This document shows, piece after piece, positions 17,517-26,775 of a stretch of 64,000 nt of DNA. A program made the translations under genes and the position numbers. Each line of letters starts with the position of its first letter. Position 1 is the first letter of the stretch. The notes below the pieces were generated by a model. It made no database searches. It was given only the letters and a program-made list of their open reading frames with translations, and had not been told where the DNA came from. This DNA comes from JACJWR01 sp963752505 (GTDB lineage: Bacteria > Actinomycetota > Actinomycetes > S36-B12 > UBA10799), in assembly GCA_963752505.1 (NCBI GenBank), contig CAVVYM010000003.1, positions 124,001 to 188,000 on the forward strand, given 5' to 3'.

Positions 17517-18947
17517 CTAGAGGATCGGCTCGGGTGCGTACTCGGCTGCGTCCGGGTACGCCTGCGCTACGCGAGCGACGGCCGCGACGACTCCCGCCAC
17601 TTGTGCCCGCGACGCCCCGGTGAACTGCAGGGGCTCGGCGAGCAGGCTCGCCAGCAGCGAGGCATCCAGTCCCAGCCGCGGATCGCCAACCAGCTTGTCG
17701 ATGAGGTCCTTGCCGCCGTCGCCCTGACCGGCTCGCATGGCCAAGGCGACCTCCACTGCATGCTTCTTGATTACCTCGTGTGCCGTCTCGCGGCCCACCC
17801 CGGACTGCACGGCGGCCATGAGCACCTTCGTTGTGGCAAGGAACGGCAGGTAGCGGTCGAGTTCCCGCTCGATGACGGCGTCGAAGGCACCGAACTCATC
17901 GAGCACCGTGAGGAAGGTCTCCAGCATGCCGTCGATGGTGAAGAAGGCGTCCGGCAGCGCCACGCGGCGCACCACCGAGCACGAGACGTCGCCCTCGTTC
18001 CACTGCGCACCCGCAAGTTCGGCGGTCATGGAGGCGTAGCCGCGCAGCACGATCTGGAAGCCGTTGATGCGTTCGCAGGAGCGGGTGTTCATCTTGTGCG
18101 GCATGGCACTGGAACCCACCTGGCCCTCGACGAACCCCTCGGTCACCAACTCGTGGCCCGCCATGAGGCGGATCGTGGTGGCCAGTGAACTCGGCGCCGC
18201 GCCCACCTGGACAAGGGCCGAGAGCACATCGTGATCCAGCGACCGCGGGTATACCTGCCCGACGCTGGTGAGCGTGAGATCGAAGCCGAGGTGCGCCGCG
18301 ATCCGCTCCTCCAAATCGGCCAGCCGCGCGGGGTCCCCGTCGAGCAGGTCGAGCATGTCCTGCGAGGTGCCCATCGGTCCCTTGATGCCGCGCAGGGGGT
18401 AGCGGTCGAGCAGGGACTCGAGCCGACCCAGTCCGCCCAGGAGTTCGTCGGCGGCGGAGGCGAAGCGCTTTCCCAACGTGGTGGTTTGCGCCGCGACGTT
18501 GTGCGAGCGTCCCGCCATGGCCGTTTCGGAGTACTCGGTGGCTCGCCGCGCCAAGCGCACCAGAGCCGCGATGGTCTTGGCCCGCACCAACGTGAGGGAC
18601 TCGCGAATCTGCAGCTGCTCGACGTTCTCGGTGAGATCACGCGACGTCATGCCCTTGTGGATGTGCTCGTGCCCGGCACGGGCGTTGAATTCTTCGATGC
18701 GGGCCTTGACGTCGTGGCGGGTGACGCGTTCCCGCTCGGCGATGGCCGCCAAGTCGACGTCGTCGAGCACGGCTTGGTAGTCGTCGAGGGCGGCGGCGGG
18801 AATCTCGACGCCGAGGTCGCTCTGGGCGCGCATCACGGCGAGCCAGAGCCGCCGTTCGAGGCGGATCTTGTGCTCGGGCGACCACAGGGACGCCATGGCC
18901 GTGCTGGCGTATCGATTGGCAAGCACGTCGGGAATGGCTGGCTTCAT
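17517..18947 (-). CDS. purB: Adenylosuccinate lyase
   Basis: PurB removes fumarate from SAICAR and from adenylosuccinate. The 476-residue member of the fumarase/aspartase superfamily carries the signature SSAMPHKMNTRSCERI, the GMTSRDLTENVEQ segment and GRSHNVAAQTTTLGKRFA with the catalytic histidine. Its ATG overlaps the purD stop by 4 bp (ATGA), so it is coupled to purD. Confidence 0.96.
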   Translation of the reverse strand: MKPAIPDVLANRYASTAMASLWSPEHKIRLERRLWLAVMRAQSDLGVEIPAAALDDYQAVLDDVDLAAIAERERVTRHDVKARIEEFNARAGHEHIHKGMTSRDLTENVEQLQIRESLTLVRAKTIAALVRLARRATEYSETAMAGRSHNVAAQTTTLGKRFASAADELLGGLGRLESLLDRYPLRGIKGPMGTSQDMLDLLDGDPARLADLEERIAAHLGFDLTLTSVGQVYPRSLDHDVLSALVQVGAAPSSLATTIRLMAGHELVTEGFVEGQVGSSAMPHKMNTRSCERINGFQIVLRGYASMTAELAGAQWNEGDVSCSVVRRVALPDAFFTIDGMLETFLTVLDEFGAFDAVIERELDRYLPFLATTKVLMAAVQSGVGRETAHEVIKKHAVEVALAMRAGQGDGGKDLIDKLVGDPRLGLDASLLASLLAEPLQFTGASRAQVAGVVAAVARVAQAYPDAAEYAPEPIL

Positions 18948-20221
18948 GAGCCTGCGGCCTCCAGGTCTGCCGCGGCAGCGGCGATATCGGTTCGGTGGTG
19001 ACTGCCGGGCAGCGAGATATGCCCCAGCGCCTCGTAGGCCTTGCGCCGTGCGGTTGTGAGATCCGTGCCGGCGCCCACCACGCCCAGTACCCGGCCGCCG
19101 GCCGAGACGACCTGCCCGGTTTCGTCGCGGGCTGTCCCCGCGTGCAGCACCACTGCGCCGAGGACGTCCGCGGCGTCGTCCAGGCCGCTGATCACGTCAC
19201 CGGTGCGCGGAGTCGCCGGGTAGCCGGAGGCCGCCAGCACCACGATCACGGCGGATCCGGATCGCCATTCCAACGCGGGTACCGCACTCAGGTCGCCAGC
19301 AGCGGCCGCAGCGAGCACCGCCCCGAGCGGGCTCTCCAGCAACTCCAGCACGACCTGGGTCTCCGGGTCACCGAATCGAACGTTGAACTCCACTACCCGC
19401 AGCCCGCGGCTGGTCAACGCCAGGCCGGCGTAGAGCAAGCCAACGAAGGGTGCGCCGCGCCGCGCCATCTCGGCAATCGTGGGCTGCGCGACGGTGCGCA
19501 CCACCTCGTCGACAAGACCAGGAGGCGCCCACGGCAGGGGGGTGTAGGCGCCCATCCCGCCGGTATTCGGACCGGCGTCGCCATCACCGACACGCTTGAA
19601 ATCCTGGGCGGGCTGCAGCGGCAGCACGCGGGTGCCGTCGCTGATGAGGAACAGGCTGACCTCCGGGCCATCGAGGAATTCCTCAATCACAACGGCACCA
19701 TCCGGGCGCGCCAGGCACGCCTCGGCGTGGGCGATGGCTGCGGCGCGGTCGTCGGTGACCACCACCCCCTTGCCGGCGGCCAAGCCGTCGTCTTTCACAA
19801 CGTAGGTGGGTCCGAACAGATCCAAGGCCGCAACCACGGTTTCCATGTCGACGGCGGCAACGGCGTCGGCGGTGGGCACACCGGCCGCTCGCATGACGCC
19901 CTTCGCAAACGCCTTACTGCCCTCCAATCGAGCAGCCTCGGCCGACGGGCCGAAACACAGCCGACCGCGGGCCCGCACCTCGTCGGCAGCCCCAGCCACC
20001 AAGGGCACCTCGGGGCCCACGACCACGAGGTCCGCGGCGACCTCGTCAGCCAAGTCCGCGATGGCCTGTGCGTGCGCCACGTCGACCGGCACCGTGGGTA
20101 CTTCCACAGCGATGCCAGCGTTGCCTGGGGCGCAGACGACCTCGGTGACGCCAGGGTCACGAAGCAACGCTCGGACGAGGGCATGTTCGCGGCCGCCGGA
20201 ACCGATGACGAGTACCTTCAT
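18944..20221 (-). CDS. purD: Phosphoribosylamine-glycine ligase (GAR synthetase)
   Basis: PurD joins phosphoribosylamine and glycine with ATP, step 2 of the pathway. The 425-residue ATP-grasp enzyme begins MKVLVIGSGGREHALV, has the ATP-grasp glycine loop KDDGLAAGKGVVV and the signature VEFNVRFGDPETQ. The ATG at 20221 was chosen over longer frames because the family starts there. TAGCCT followed by 7 nt precedes it, and GGAG lies in the same 7 nt, so either a leaderless or a Shine-Dalgarno start is possible. It heads the purD-purB-purC operon. Confidence 0.97.
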   Translation of the reverse strand: MKVLVIGSGGREHALVRALLRDPGVTEVVCAPGNAGIAVEVPTVPVDVAHAQAIADLADEVAADLVVVGPEVPLVAGAADEVRARGRLCFGPSAEAARLEGSKAFAKGVMRAAGVPTADAVAAVDMETVVAALDLFGPTYVVKDDGLAAGKGVVVTDDRAAAIAHAEACLARPDGAVVIEEFLDGPEVSLFLISDGTRVLPLQPAQDFKRVGDGDAGPNTGGMGAYTPLPWAPPGLVDEVVRTVAQPTIAEMARRGAPFVGLLYAGLALTSRGLRVVEFNVRFGDPETQVVLELLESPLGAVLAAAAAGDLSAVPALEWRSGSAVIVVLAASGYPATPRTGDVISGLDDAADVLGAVVLHAGTARDETGQVVSAGGRVLGVVGAGTDLTTARRKAYEALGHISLPGSHHRTDIAAAAADLEAAGS

Positions 20222-20228
20222 GCGCTCC

Positions 20229-20234
20229 AGGCTA
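20229..20234 (-). promoter_or_regulatory. purD -10 element
   Basis: TAGCCT on the minus strand, 7 nt before the purD ATG; the spacer itself contains GGAG, so the mode of initiation is ambiguous. Confidence 0.4.
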
Positions 20235-20310
20235 GTGGGCCGGTGCGACAGCGTTCGATCACCGGTCTGGCCGCTGCCGGGGCGAGAAGCGCCCATTGTT
20301 GATTCCGGCC

Positions 20311-21390
20311 TCAACGCGCCACTAGGTGCACCGCCGGCGCTTTGACCGACGCCACCACCGGACTGCCCGGCCCCAAGGCCATTTCGTCCCTCGTTGGCCG
20401 GGTGACGAAGGCCTCCAGAGTGAACCCCACATCCACCGACACCCGGACCAGTGGACCCTCGTCGGCAACGCTTTGCACGACACCAGGCAGGTGGTTTCGC
20501 GGGCTCGCTTCCCCCCGGCGACCCGGGGCCGCGAGAGCCACCTCCTCAGCTCGAATGCACACCAGCGCGGGTGATCCGGGCGCGAGTTCCGGCTCGTGAT
20601 TCACCGCGACTAGCCGCACCCCGGCGACGTCGACAGTCACCAGACCGTCGGCGGTCGGCCCCACCAGCCCCGGCACGACGGTCTCCATCTCGACCACATC
20701 CGCCACGTCCCGATCCGCCGGCCGGGAGAACACCTCGGCCGGCGGCCCGACCTGGCGTACGCGCCCGTCGACGAGTACCGCGATCTGATCCCCCAGCGCG
20801 AGCGCCTCGGATCGATCATGGGTCACCAGCACGGCCGGCCGGCCGGCAGCAAGCAACGCCGAGCGCAACTCCCCGCGGAGCTTGGCCCTAGTGGGGGAGT
20901 CCAACGCCGACAGCGGCTCATCCAGCAGCAGCAACTGGGGCGCCGGAGCCAACGCCCGGGCCAAGGCGACTCGTTGGGCTTCGCCGCCGGACAACTGCCG
21001 AGTGTCCTGGCTTGCCAGATGCGCAGCCCCCGCCTGCGCAAGGGCCGTCTGCACCACACCCGGGCGCTGCCGACGCGGCACGCCCCGTAGCCCGAACGCG
21101 ACGTTGGCGGACACGTCAAGGTGGGGGAACAATGCGTGGTCCTGAAACAGGTAGCCGATTCGCCGCTTCCGAGCTGGCACGTGCACCCGGGAGTCGTCCC
21201 AGACCGAATCATCCAGCGCGATTCGACTGCCCGCCTCGACCGAATCGAGCCCGGCAACGCACCGCAACAGGGTGGTCTTCCCGGCCCCGGACGGACCGAA
21301 CAGCACGGTGATCGGCGCGGCGGCAAGGTCGAGGTCGACGTCGACATCGAGGATGTGCCGGCGGATGCGCAGGCTCAGGCGCGAGGCCAC
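20311..21390 (-). CDS. modC: Molybdate ABC transporter ATPase
   Basis: A 359-residue ATPase with Walker A GPSGAGKTT, signature LSGGEAQRVALARALAPAP, Walker B LLLDEPLSALD and VTHDRSEALALGD. The C-terminal third (from about residue 270) is a mop/TOBE-like domain that can bind oxyanions. The GTG at 21390 lies inside the end of modB (16-bp overlap), and the longer open frame upstream is inside modB. ModC drives uptake of molybdate for molybdenum-cofactor enzymes. Confidence 0.92.
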   Translation of the reverse strand: MASRLSLRIRRHILDVDVDLDLAAAPITVLFGPSGAGKTTLLRCVAGLDSVEAGSRIALDDSVWDDSRVHVPARKRRIGYLFQDHALFPHLDVSANVAFGLRGVPRRQRPGVVQTALAQAGAAHLASQDTRQLSGGEAQRVALARALAPAPQLLLLDEPLSALDSPTRAKLRGELRSALLAAGRPAVLVTHDRSEALALGDQIAVLVDGRVRQVGPPAEVFSRPADRDVADVVEMETVVPGLVGPTADGLVTVDVAGVRLVAVNHEPELAPGSPALVCIRAEEVALAAPGRRGEASPRNHLPGVVQSVADEGPLVRVSVDVGFTLEAFVTRPTRDEMALGPGSPVVASVKAPAVHLVAR

Positions 21391-22049
21391 CCAGGACCCC
21401 CTCGGCGTTGGAGCGAATAGGTGATCACCAACACCAGAAACGAGAACCCCAGCAGTAGCGCACTGGTGGCTGCGGCCGCGGAGTAGTCGAGGGCCTGGAC
21501 CTGGTCGTAGATCGAGATCGAAACAGTGCGGGTTTCTCCGGCGATGTTCCCGCCCACCATCAACACCACCCCGAATTCGCCGACGGTGTGGGCGAAGGTC
21601 AGCACTGCCGCGGTGGCCAAGCCGGGGCGCGACAGCGGCACTACCACCCGCCAAAGGGTGCCCGCCGCCGACCGGCCCAGCACCGCAGAGGCTTCCCGGA
21701 GCCGCGGATCAATCCCGGAGAAGGATGCGATCAGCGGCTGCACTGCGAAGGGGAGGCTGTAGAGCACGGACGCGACCAGCAGCCCGGTGAAGGTGAACAC
21801 CAGTGGCGATCCGGTGAGTTCCTGCCACCACTGGCCGATCGGCGAGCGGGCCCCCATCGCGACCAGCAGGTAGAAGCCCAACACGGTTGGCGGCAGCACG
21901 AGCGGCAGTGCCACGACGCCCTCGATCACGGTGCTCCAGCGCCGGCGGGTGAACGCCAGCCAGGCGGCGAGTGGAACGGCGATCACCAACAGAATCGCGG
22001 TGGTGGCCAGCGCCAACCGGAAGGTGAGTCCAATCGCTTGCCAGTCCAT
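21375..22049 (-). CDS. modB: Molybdate ABC transporter permease
   Basis: A 224-residue integral membrane protein with about five hydrophobic segments. It has the ModB-type opening LTFRLALATTAILLVIAVPLAAWLA, PLVLPPTVLGFYLL, and the cytoplasmic loop AAGTLWRVVVPLSRPGLATA that contacts ModC. It starts 15 nt after the end of modA and overlaps modC, so modA-modB-modC form one transcription unit. Confidence 0.93.
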   Translation of the reverse strand: MDWQAIGLTFRLALATTAILLVIAVPLAAWLAFTRRRWSTVIEGVVALPLVLPPTVLGFYLLVAMGARSPIGQWWQELTGSPLVFTFTGLLVASVLYSLPFAVQPLIASFSGIDPRLREASAVLGRSAAGTLWRVVVPLSRPGLATAAVLTFAHTVGEFGVVLMVGGNIAGETRTVSISIYDQVQALDYSAAAATSALLLGFSFLVLVITYSLQRRGGPGWPRA

Positions 22050-22064
22050 GCGCGAATACGCCCC

Positions 22065-22899
22065 TCAGCTCGGCGGCAACGAGAAGCCGAAGCGGGCCAG
22101 GGTTTCCCGACCAGGCGCGCTCAGCAGGTAGTCGCGCAGGGCTCCTGCCGCCGCATGGGTTTGACGCCGATCCCACGACCACCCCGCCCTGGCGCATGGT
22201 GGGAAAGGTCTCCAGCGGCACTTCGGCGAATTCACCGGTCGCCGCCATCGCCGGAGAAAGCGCCAGCGACAAGGCGATGATGCCCACGTCGGCGTTTCCG
22301 GACTGCAGGAACTCGGCTGCCTGCGCGACGTTCTCGCCAAGCACGAGGCGATCCGCGATCGCGTCGTGGACCCCGGCGGCCTGCAGCGCGGCTACCGCCG
22401 CCACCCCGTAGGGCGCGTGCTCGGGGTTGGCGATTGCCGCTTTGCGAACCTCTGGGGCCGCCATCACCGCCACCCCCTCAGCCGGGTCGACCGGAGATCC
22501 GTTCGGAGCCCACACCACAAGTCGGCCCACCGCGTACTCGAACAGGTCGCTCGATGCGGCAAGGCCCTCGTCCACGAGGTCCTCGGGGTACTGCATGTCG
22601 GCGGAGAGGTAGAGGTCGAAGGGGGCGCCGTTGCGCAGCTGCTGGTAGAAGACGCCGGATGATCCGTACGTTGTCTTGGCTTCGATTCCGGTGTCGGCCT
22701 CGAAGCCGGTGACGATCTCCTCGAGGGCAAACTGCAGATCCGACGCGGCGGCCACGCGGACGATCCCGGCGGGGGTGCCGTCGGTTGTGTCGTCAGGCCC
22801 CGCCCCTGCGCCGTCGGTATTTGATCCGCATGCTGCCAACCCGATCACCGCAGCGCACAGCAGCGCCAGCGCGCGAAGCCGTGTCGGCAGATGCGTCAC
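22065..22899 (-). CDS. modA: Molybdate-binding lipoprotein, frameshifted
   Basis: The N-terminal ~245 codons encode a lipoprotein signal with lipobox LAAC (Cys24) and ModA motifs AAASDLQFALEEI and YGSSGVFYQQLRNGAPFDL. After QGGVVVGSAS (near 22153-22164) the frame must shift by one base; the next frame then supplies the missing ModA ending AAGALRDYLLSAPGRETLAR and stops at 22065, 15 nt before modB. One extra base would explain this. As written the protein would run on out of frame into modB. The conserved residues on both sides suggest a sequence error or a very recent mutation. It overlaps the upstream regulator gene by 4 bp. Confidence 0.85.
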
Positions 22900-23327
22900 G
22901 CCTGAGCCCCGGAGTCGCTCTCGACTGTCACCATCGTCGCCTTGATCACCGCAGTGGCCAGCACACCCGGCGCCAACCCGAGTTCCTCGACTGCCTCGCG
23001 GCTCATCAACGAAACGAGCCGATAGCGGCCCGCGGCGATCTCCACCTGTGCCATCACCTCGTCGCTGCGGACGTCGGTGACGATGCCGGCGAGGCGATTG
23101 CGCGCCGAGCCACGGGTGGCACCCCGTCCGGAACCGTCGGGGGATTGCGCCCCCGCATCAACTATGGATCGGGCAAACGCAGCGAGTTCCACGCCGTCGA
23201 TCACCTGAAATCCCGACTCGGCTCGGGAATGCAGCTTGCCAGCGTCGACCCAGCGGCGGACGGTGTCGTCGCTGACGCCGAGCAGTTCCGCAGCAGTAGC
23301 GATCCGATAATGCGGCATGAATTGCAC
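22896..23327 (-). CDS. Helix-turn-helix regulator with TOBE/Mop domain
   Basis: A 143-residue protein with an N-terminal excisionase/MerR-type helix-turn-helix (YRIATAAELLGVSDDTVRRW) and a C-terminal Mop/TOBE domain of about 65 residues (ARNRLAGIVTDVRSDEVMAQVEI... ending ATMVTVES). This combination fits a molybdate-responsive regulator, analogous in logic to ModE. Its stop overlaps the modA start by 4 bp, so it is the first gene of the mod operon and probably autoregulates it. An alternative start is the Met at 23318. Confidence 0.82.
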   Translation of the reverse strand: MQFMPHYRIATAAELLGVSDDTVRRWVDAGKLHSRAESGFQVIDGVELAAFARSIVDAGAQSPDGSGRGATRGSARNRLAGIVTDVRSDEVMAQVEIAAGRYRLVSLMSREAVEELGLAPGVLATAVIKATMVTVESDSGAQA

Positions 23328-23497
23328 GATAGCACCGCAGATGAGTGATGAAGTCTTGGAATTTGTGGCTGAATCGGTCCGCAGTCCTCACATCGACCAG
23401 CTACGGATCGCTACTGCGCTTGAAGCTCGCCGGGTCTGCCTCAGGGCCACGCCTGCGATCTTAGTTGCGATTCTTTCGGGCAACGTGCCGCCACGTC

Positions 23498-23503
23498 TAG
23501 GCT
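23498..23503 (+). promoter_or_regulatory. -10 element of class III aminotransferase, leaderless layout
   Basis: TAGGCT is followed by exactly 6 nt and then the ATG at 23510. No good -35 hexamer is visible. The remainder of the 182-bp divergent gap to the mod operon holds nothing recognisable. Confidence 0.5.
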
Positions 23504-23509
23504 GCGATC

Positions 23510-24892
23510 ATGACCACCGCAGCTGATGCTCCGCAGGCATCTGACTCCTACGACTGGGCCGCCGGATCCAACGCCGAGGCCTACGACCTCGACCGTGCCC
23601 ACGTCTTCCACTCCTGGAGCGCCCAAGGCGCGCTGAAGCCCAAAGTGTTCGCCTCCGGTTTGGGCACGAAGGTGTGGGACTTCGAGGGCAACGAGTTCCT
23701 CGACTTCTCCAGCCAACTGGTGAACACCAACATCGGTCACCAGCACCCCAAAGTCGTCGAGGCGATCCAAGGTCAAGCCGCGGTTCAGGCGACGCTGGCG
23801 CCGCAGCACGCTTCGCTGGTGCGAGGCCGCACCGCGAAGGCGATCATCGACCTCGCCCCGCCCGGGCACTCGAAGGTGTTCTTCACCAATGGTGGGGCAG
23901 ATGCGGCCGAGAACGCGATCCGGATGGCGCGCATCCACACCGGTCGGCACAAGGTCTTGAGCTTCTACCGCAGCTACCACGGCAACACCGGGGCCGCGAT
24001 CAACGCGACGGGCGATCCGCGCCGGTGGCCCAACGAATTCGCCTACGGCCATGTGCACTTCTTCGGCCCGTACCTCTACCGCTCCTCGTTCTGGGCCGAG
24101 ACGCCGGAGCAGGAGTGCGAGCGGGCGCTGGCGCACCTGGAACAGGTCATCCAGTTCGAAGGCCCCAAAACGGTGGCCGCGGTCCTGATCGAATCGGTGG
24201 TTGGCACGGCCGGCGTGCTGATCCCGCCACCGGGCTACCTTGCCGGGGTCCGCGCATTGTGCGACAAGTACGGCATCGTCTACATCGCCGATGAGGTGAT
24301 GGCCGGATTCGGCCGGACTGGAAAGTGGTTGGCGGTCGACCACTGGGGGGTCAACCCGGATCTGATCGTCTTCGCCAAGGGTTCGAACTCCGGCTACGTG
24401 CCCCTGGGCGGAGTGATCATCTCCGATGACATCGCAGCGACCTTCGACGAGCGGGTGTTCCCCGGTGGCCTCACCTACTCCGGGCACCCGCTGGCCTGCG
24501 CATCGGCGCTGGCAACGATCACCGCGATGCGCGACGAAGGCATCGTGGAGCACGCCGCCGACATCGGCGAGCACGTGTTGGGGCCGGGGCTCGCGGAACT
24601 CGCAGCGAAACACCCGGTGATCGGGGAAGTGCGTGGGCTCGGGGTGTTCTGGGCGCTGGACCTCGTCACCGATCGCGCCACCCGGGAACCCCTCGCGCCC
24701 TACGGCGGAACGTCGGAGGCGATGGCTGCGCTGACTGCCGCGTGTGTGTCCCGCGGGTTGCTGCCGTTCATCAACTTCAACCGGATGCACGTGGTGCCGC
24801 CGTGTGTGGTGACCGAGGCCGAGGCACGCGAGGGCCTGGCGATTCTGGACGAGGCGTTCGGCGAAGTGGACCGCTTCTACACGGGGGCCTAG
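23510..24892 (+). CDS. Class III pyridoxal-phosphate aminotransferase
   Basis: A 460-residue fold-type I aminotransferase. The PLP lysine lies in DLIVFAKGSNSGYVPLG, the cofactor aspartate in YIADEVMAGFGRTG, and FFTNGGADAAENAIRMAR is the phosphate/cofactor loop. This subgroup includes taurine-pyruvate, beta-alanine-pyruvate and other omega-amino-acid transaminases, so the amino donor cannot be fixed from sequence alone. It is a single gene between the mod operon and arfB. Confidence 0.88.
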   Translation: MTTAADAPQASDSYDWAAGSNAEAYDLDRAHVFHSWSAQGALKPKVFASGLGTKVWDFEGNEFLDFSSQLVNTNIGHQHPKVVEAIQGQAAVQATLAPQHASLVRGRTAKAIIDLAPPGHSKVFFTNGGADAAENAIRMARIHTGRHKVLSFYRSYHGNTGAAINATGDPRRWPNEFAYGHVHFFGPYLYRSSFWAETPEQECERALAHLEQVIQFEGPKTVAAVLIESVVGTAGVLIPPPGYLAGVRALCDKYGIVYIADEVMAGFGRTGKWLAVDHWGVNPDLIVFAKGSNSGYVPLGGVIISDDIAATFDERVFPGGLTYSGHPLACASALATITAMRDEGIVEHAADIGEHVLGPGLAELAAKHPVIGEVRGLGVFWALDLVTDRATREPLAPYGGTSEAMAALTAACVSRGLLPFINFNRMHVVPPCVVTEAEAREGLAILDEAFGEVDRFYTGA

Positions 24893-24998
24893 CTGACCGC
24901 GGGGCGCCCTCGCAGACGCCATCGGGTTCACCACACTGAGCGCGCCACGTGGGCGCCTGGGGACCGCTCAAACCCACCGGACCTGCCACCCTTGCAAC

Positions 24999-25451
24999 AT
25001 GGCCGCCACCCCCGGGGACTCCGACGGAATCAGAATCCGCGGCGACTTCACCATTCCCACCAACGAACTCGAGTGGAAGTTCTCGCGGTCATCCGGCCCG
25101 GGTGGCCAGGGCGTGAACACCACCGACTCCCGCGTCCAACTGACGTGGGACCTGCGCAACTCCCCCAGCATTCCCGACTACCTGCGCGATCGGGCGGTAG
25201 CGCGGCTCGGTTCACGCCTGCACAACGGCACCGTGGTGATCACGGCCTCGGAGCAGCGGTCCCAGTGGCAGAACAGACGCGCCGCCGAGCAGCGTCTGAC
25301 CGAACTGCTGACCGCCGTCGTCGTCCCACCAGCGCCCAAACGGCGACCCACCAAACCGAGCAGGGGAGCCAAGCAGCGACGGTTGGACGCCAAGACGCGC
25401 CGCGGCAGCACCAAGCGGCTTCGAAAGGTGACCCGCGACGACCTCGGCTAG
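24999..25451 (+). CDS. arfB: Alternative ribosome-rescue factor, peptidyl-tRNA hydrolase
   Basis: A 150-residue release-factor-like protein. The GGQ catalytic motif (residues 35-37) lies in SRSSGPGGQGVNTTDSRV, and the C-terminal tail is rich in Lys and Arg (PKRRPTKPSRGAKQRR and onward), the part that enters the empty mRNA channel of stalled ribosomes. No codon-recognition domain is present, which separates it from RF1 and RF2. It converges on purA with a 4-bp overlap. Confidence 0.92.
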   Translation: MAATPGDSDGIRIRGDFTIPTNELEWKFSRSSGPGGQGVNTTDSRVQLTWDLRNSPSIPDYLRDRAVARLGSRLHNGTVVITASEQRSQWQNRRAAEQRLTELLTAVVVPPAPKRRPTKPSRGAKQRRLDAKTRRGSTKRLRKVTRDDLG

Positions 25452-26734
25452 TCGATCAAGTCCCGGATAGCGATGGTGGCGTTGCGGTCCTGCCCGACGC
25501 CGATGGCCGAAATCCGGCAGCCAGACACCGATTCGAGGAATTCCACGTAGCGGCGGGCGTTGTCGGGCAAATCGTCGAATTCCCTCGCCCCGGTGATGTC
25601 CTCGCCCCAACCGGGCAACACCTCGTAGATCGGCTTGGCGTGGTGGAAGTCCGTCTGGCTCGACGGCAGTTCGTCGACGCGCTTGCCATCAATCTCGTAG
25701 GCCACACAGACCGGGATCTCGTCGAAGGCGCTGAGTACGTCCAACTTGGTGAGGAAGAAGTCGGTGAGCCCGTTGACACGCGCGGCGTACCGCGCGATGA
25801 GGGCGTCGAACCAGCCGCAGCGCCGATCGCGGCCGGTGGTGACGCCAACTTCGCCGCCGACGGTGCGCAAGGTGTCGCCGTCGGCGTCGAACAGCTCGGT
25901 CGGGAAGGGCCCCGATCCCACGCGGGTGGTGTAGGCCTTCAAGATGCCGATCGACCTGGTGATGCGGGTCGGGCCGATACCGGATCCAGCGCAGGCGCCG
26001 CCCGCGGTCGGGTTGGACGAGGTGACGAAGGGGTAGGTGCCGTGGTCGATGTCGAGCAGGGTGCCCTGGGAGCCCTCGAGGAGCACAACGTCGCCCCGAT
26101 CGAGGGCCTGATTCAGTTCGAGCACGGTGTCGGTGACGAACGGTCGCAGCGGTTCGGCGAAGGCGAGCAGTTCGTCGAGCACTCGGGCCGGCTCCTGCGC
26201 CCGGCGGTTGAACACCTTGACCAGCAGTTGGTTCCTCGTGTCCAGCGCAGCCTCGATCTTCGCCTGCAGAATGCCGGGGTCGAAGATGTCCTGGACGCGA
26301 AGGCCGATGCGGCCCACCTTGTCCATGTAGGCCGGGCCGATGCCGCGCCCCGTCGTGCCGATCTTGGCTTTCCCCAGAAATCGCTCGCTGACCTTGTCGA
26401 CCTCGATGTGATAGGAGGCGATGAGGTGGGCGTTGGTCGAGATGCGCAATTTGGAGGTATCGATCCCGCGATCCTGCAGGCCCGTCAGTTCGCGCATGAG
26501 TACGACCGGATCGATCACGACGCCGTTTGCGATGACGGGGATGGTGTCGGGACTCAGGATTCCGCTGGGGAGAAGGTGCAGGGCGTATTTTTCCTCGCCG
26601 ATCACAACCGTGTGGCCGGCGTTGTTGCCGCCCTGATAACGGACGACGTAGTCCACCCGGCCGCCGAGGAGGTCAGTGGCCTTGCCCTTGCCCTCGTCAC
26701 CCCACTGGGCTCCGACGAGCACGATTGCAGGCAT
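25448..26734 (-). CDS. purA: Adenylosuccinate synthetase
   Basis: PurA commits IMP to AMP by adding aspartate with GTP. The 428-residue protein has the N-terminal phosphate loop QWGDEGKGK, the GGNNAGHTVV motif, the catalytic region GTTGRGIGPAY and the GTP-binding LDVLSAF region. An AGGGACGA sequence upstream of the ATG at 26734 can act as ribosome site. It is the last purine gene of the locus and appears to be transcribed alone. Confidence 0.97.
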   Translation of the reverse strand: MPAIVLVGAQWGDEGKGKATDLLGGRVDYVVRYQGGNNAGHTVVIGEEKYALHLLPSGILSPDTIPVIANGVVIDPVVLMRELTGLQDRGIDTSKLRISTNAHLIASYHIEVDKVSERFLGKAKIGTTGRGIGPAYMDKVGRIGLRVQDIFDPGILQAKIEAALDTRNQLLVKVFNRRAQEPARVLDELLAFAEPLRPFVTDTVLELNQALDRGDVVLLEGSQGTLLDIDHGTYPFVTSSNPTAGGACAGSGIGPTRITRSIGILKAYTTRVGSGPFPTELFDADGDTLRTVGGEVGVTTGRDRRCGWFDALIARYAARVNGLTDFFLTKLDVLSAFDEIPVCVAYEIDGKRVDELPSSQTDFHHAKPIYEVLPGWGEDITGAREFDDLPDNARRYVEFLESVSGCRISAIGVGQDRNATIAIRDLID

Positions 26735-26775
26735 TGTTCTTCGTCCCTTCGTTGTGAAGCACTACCGCCAACAGG

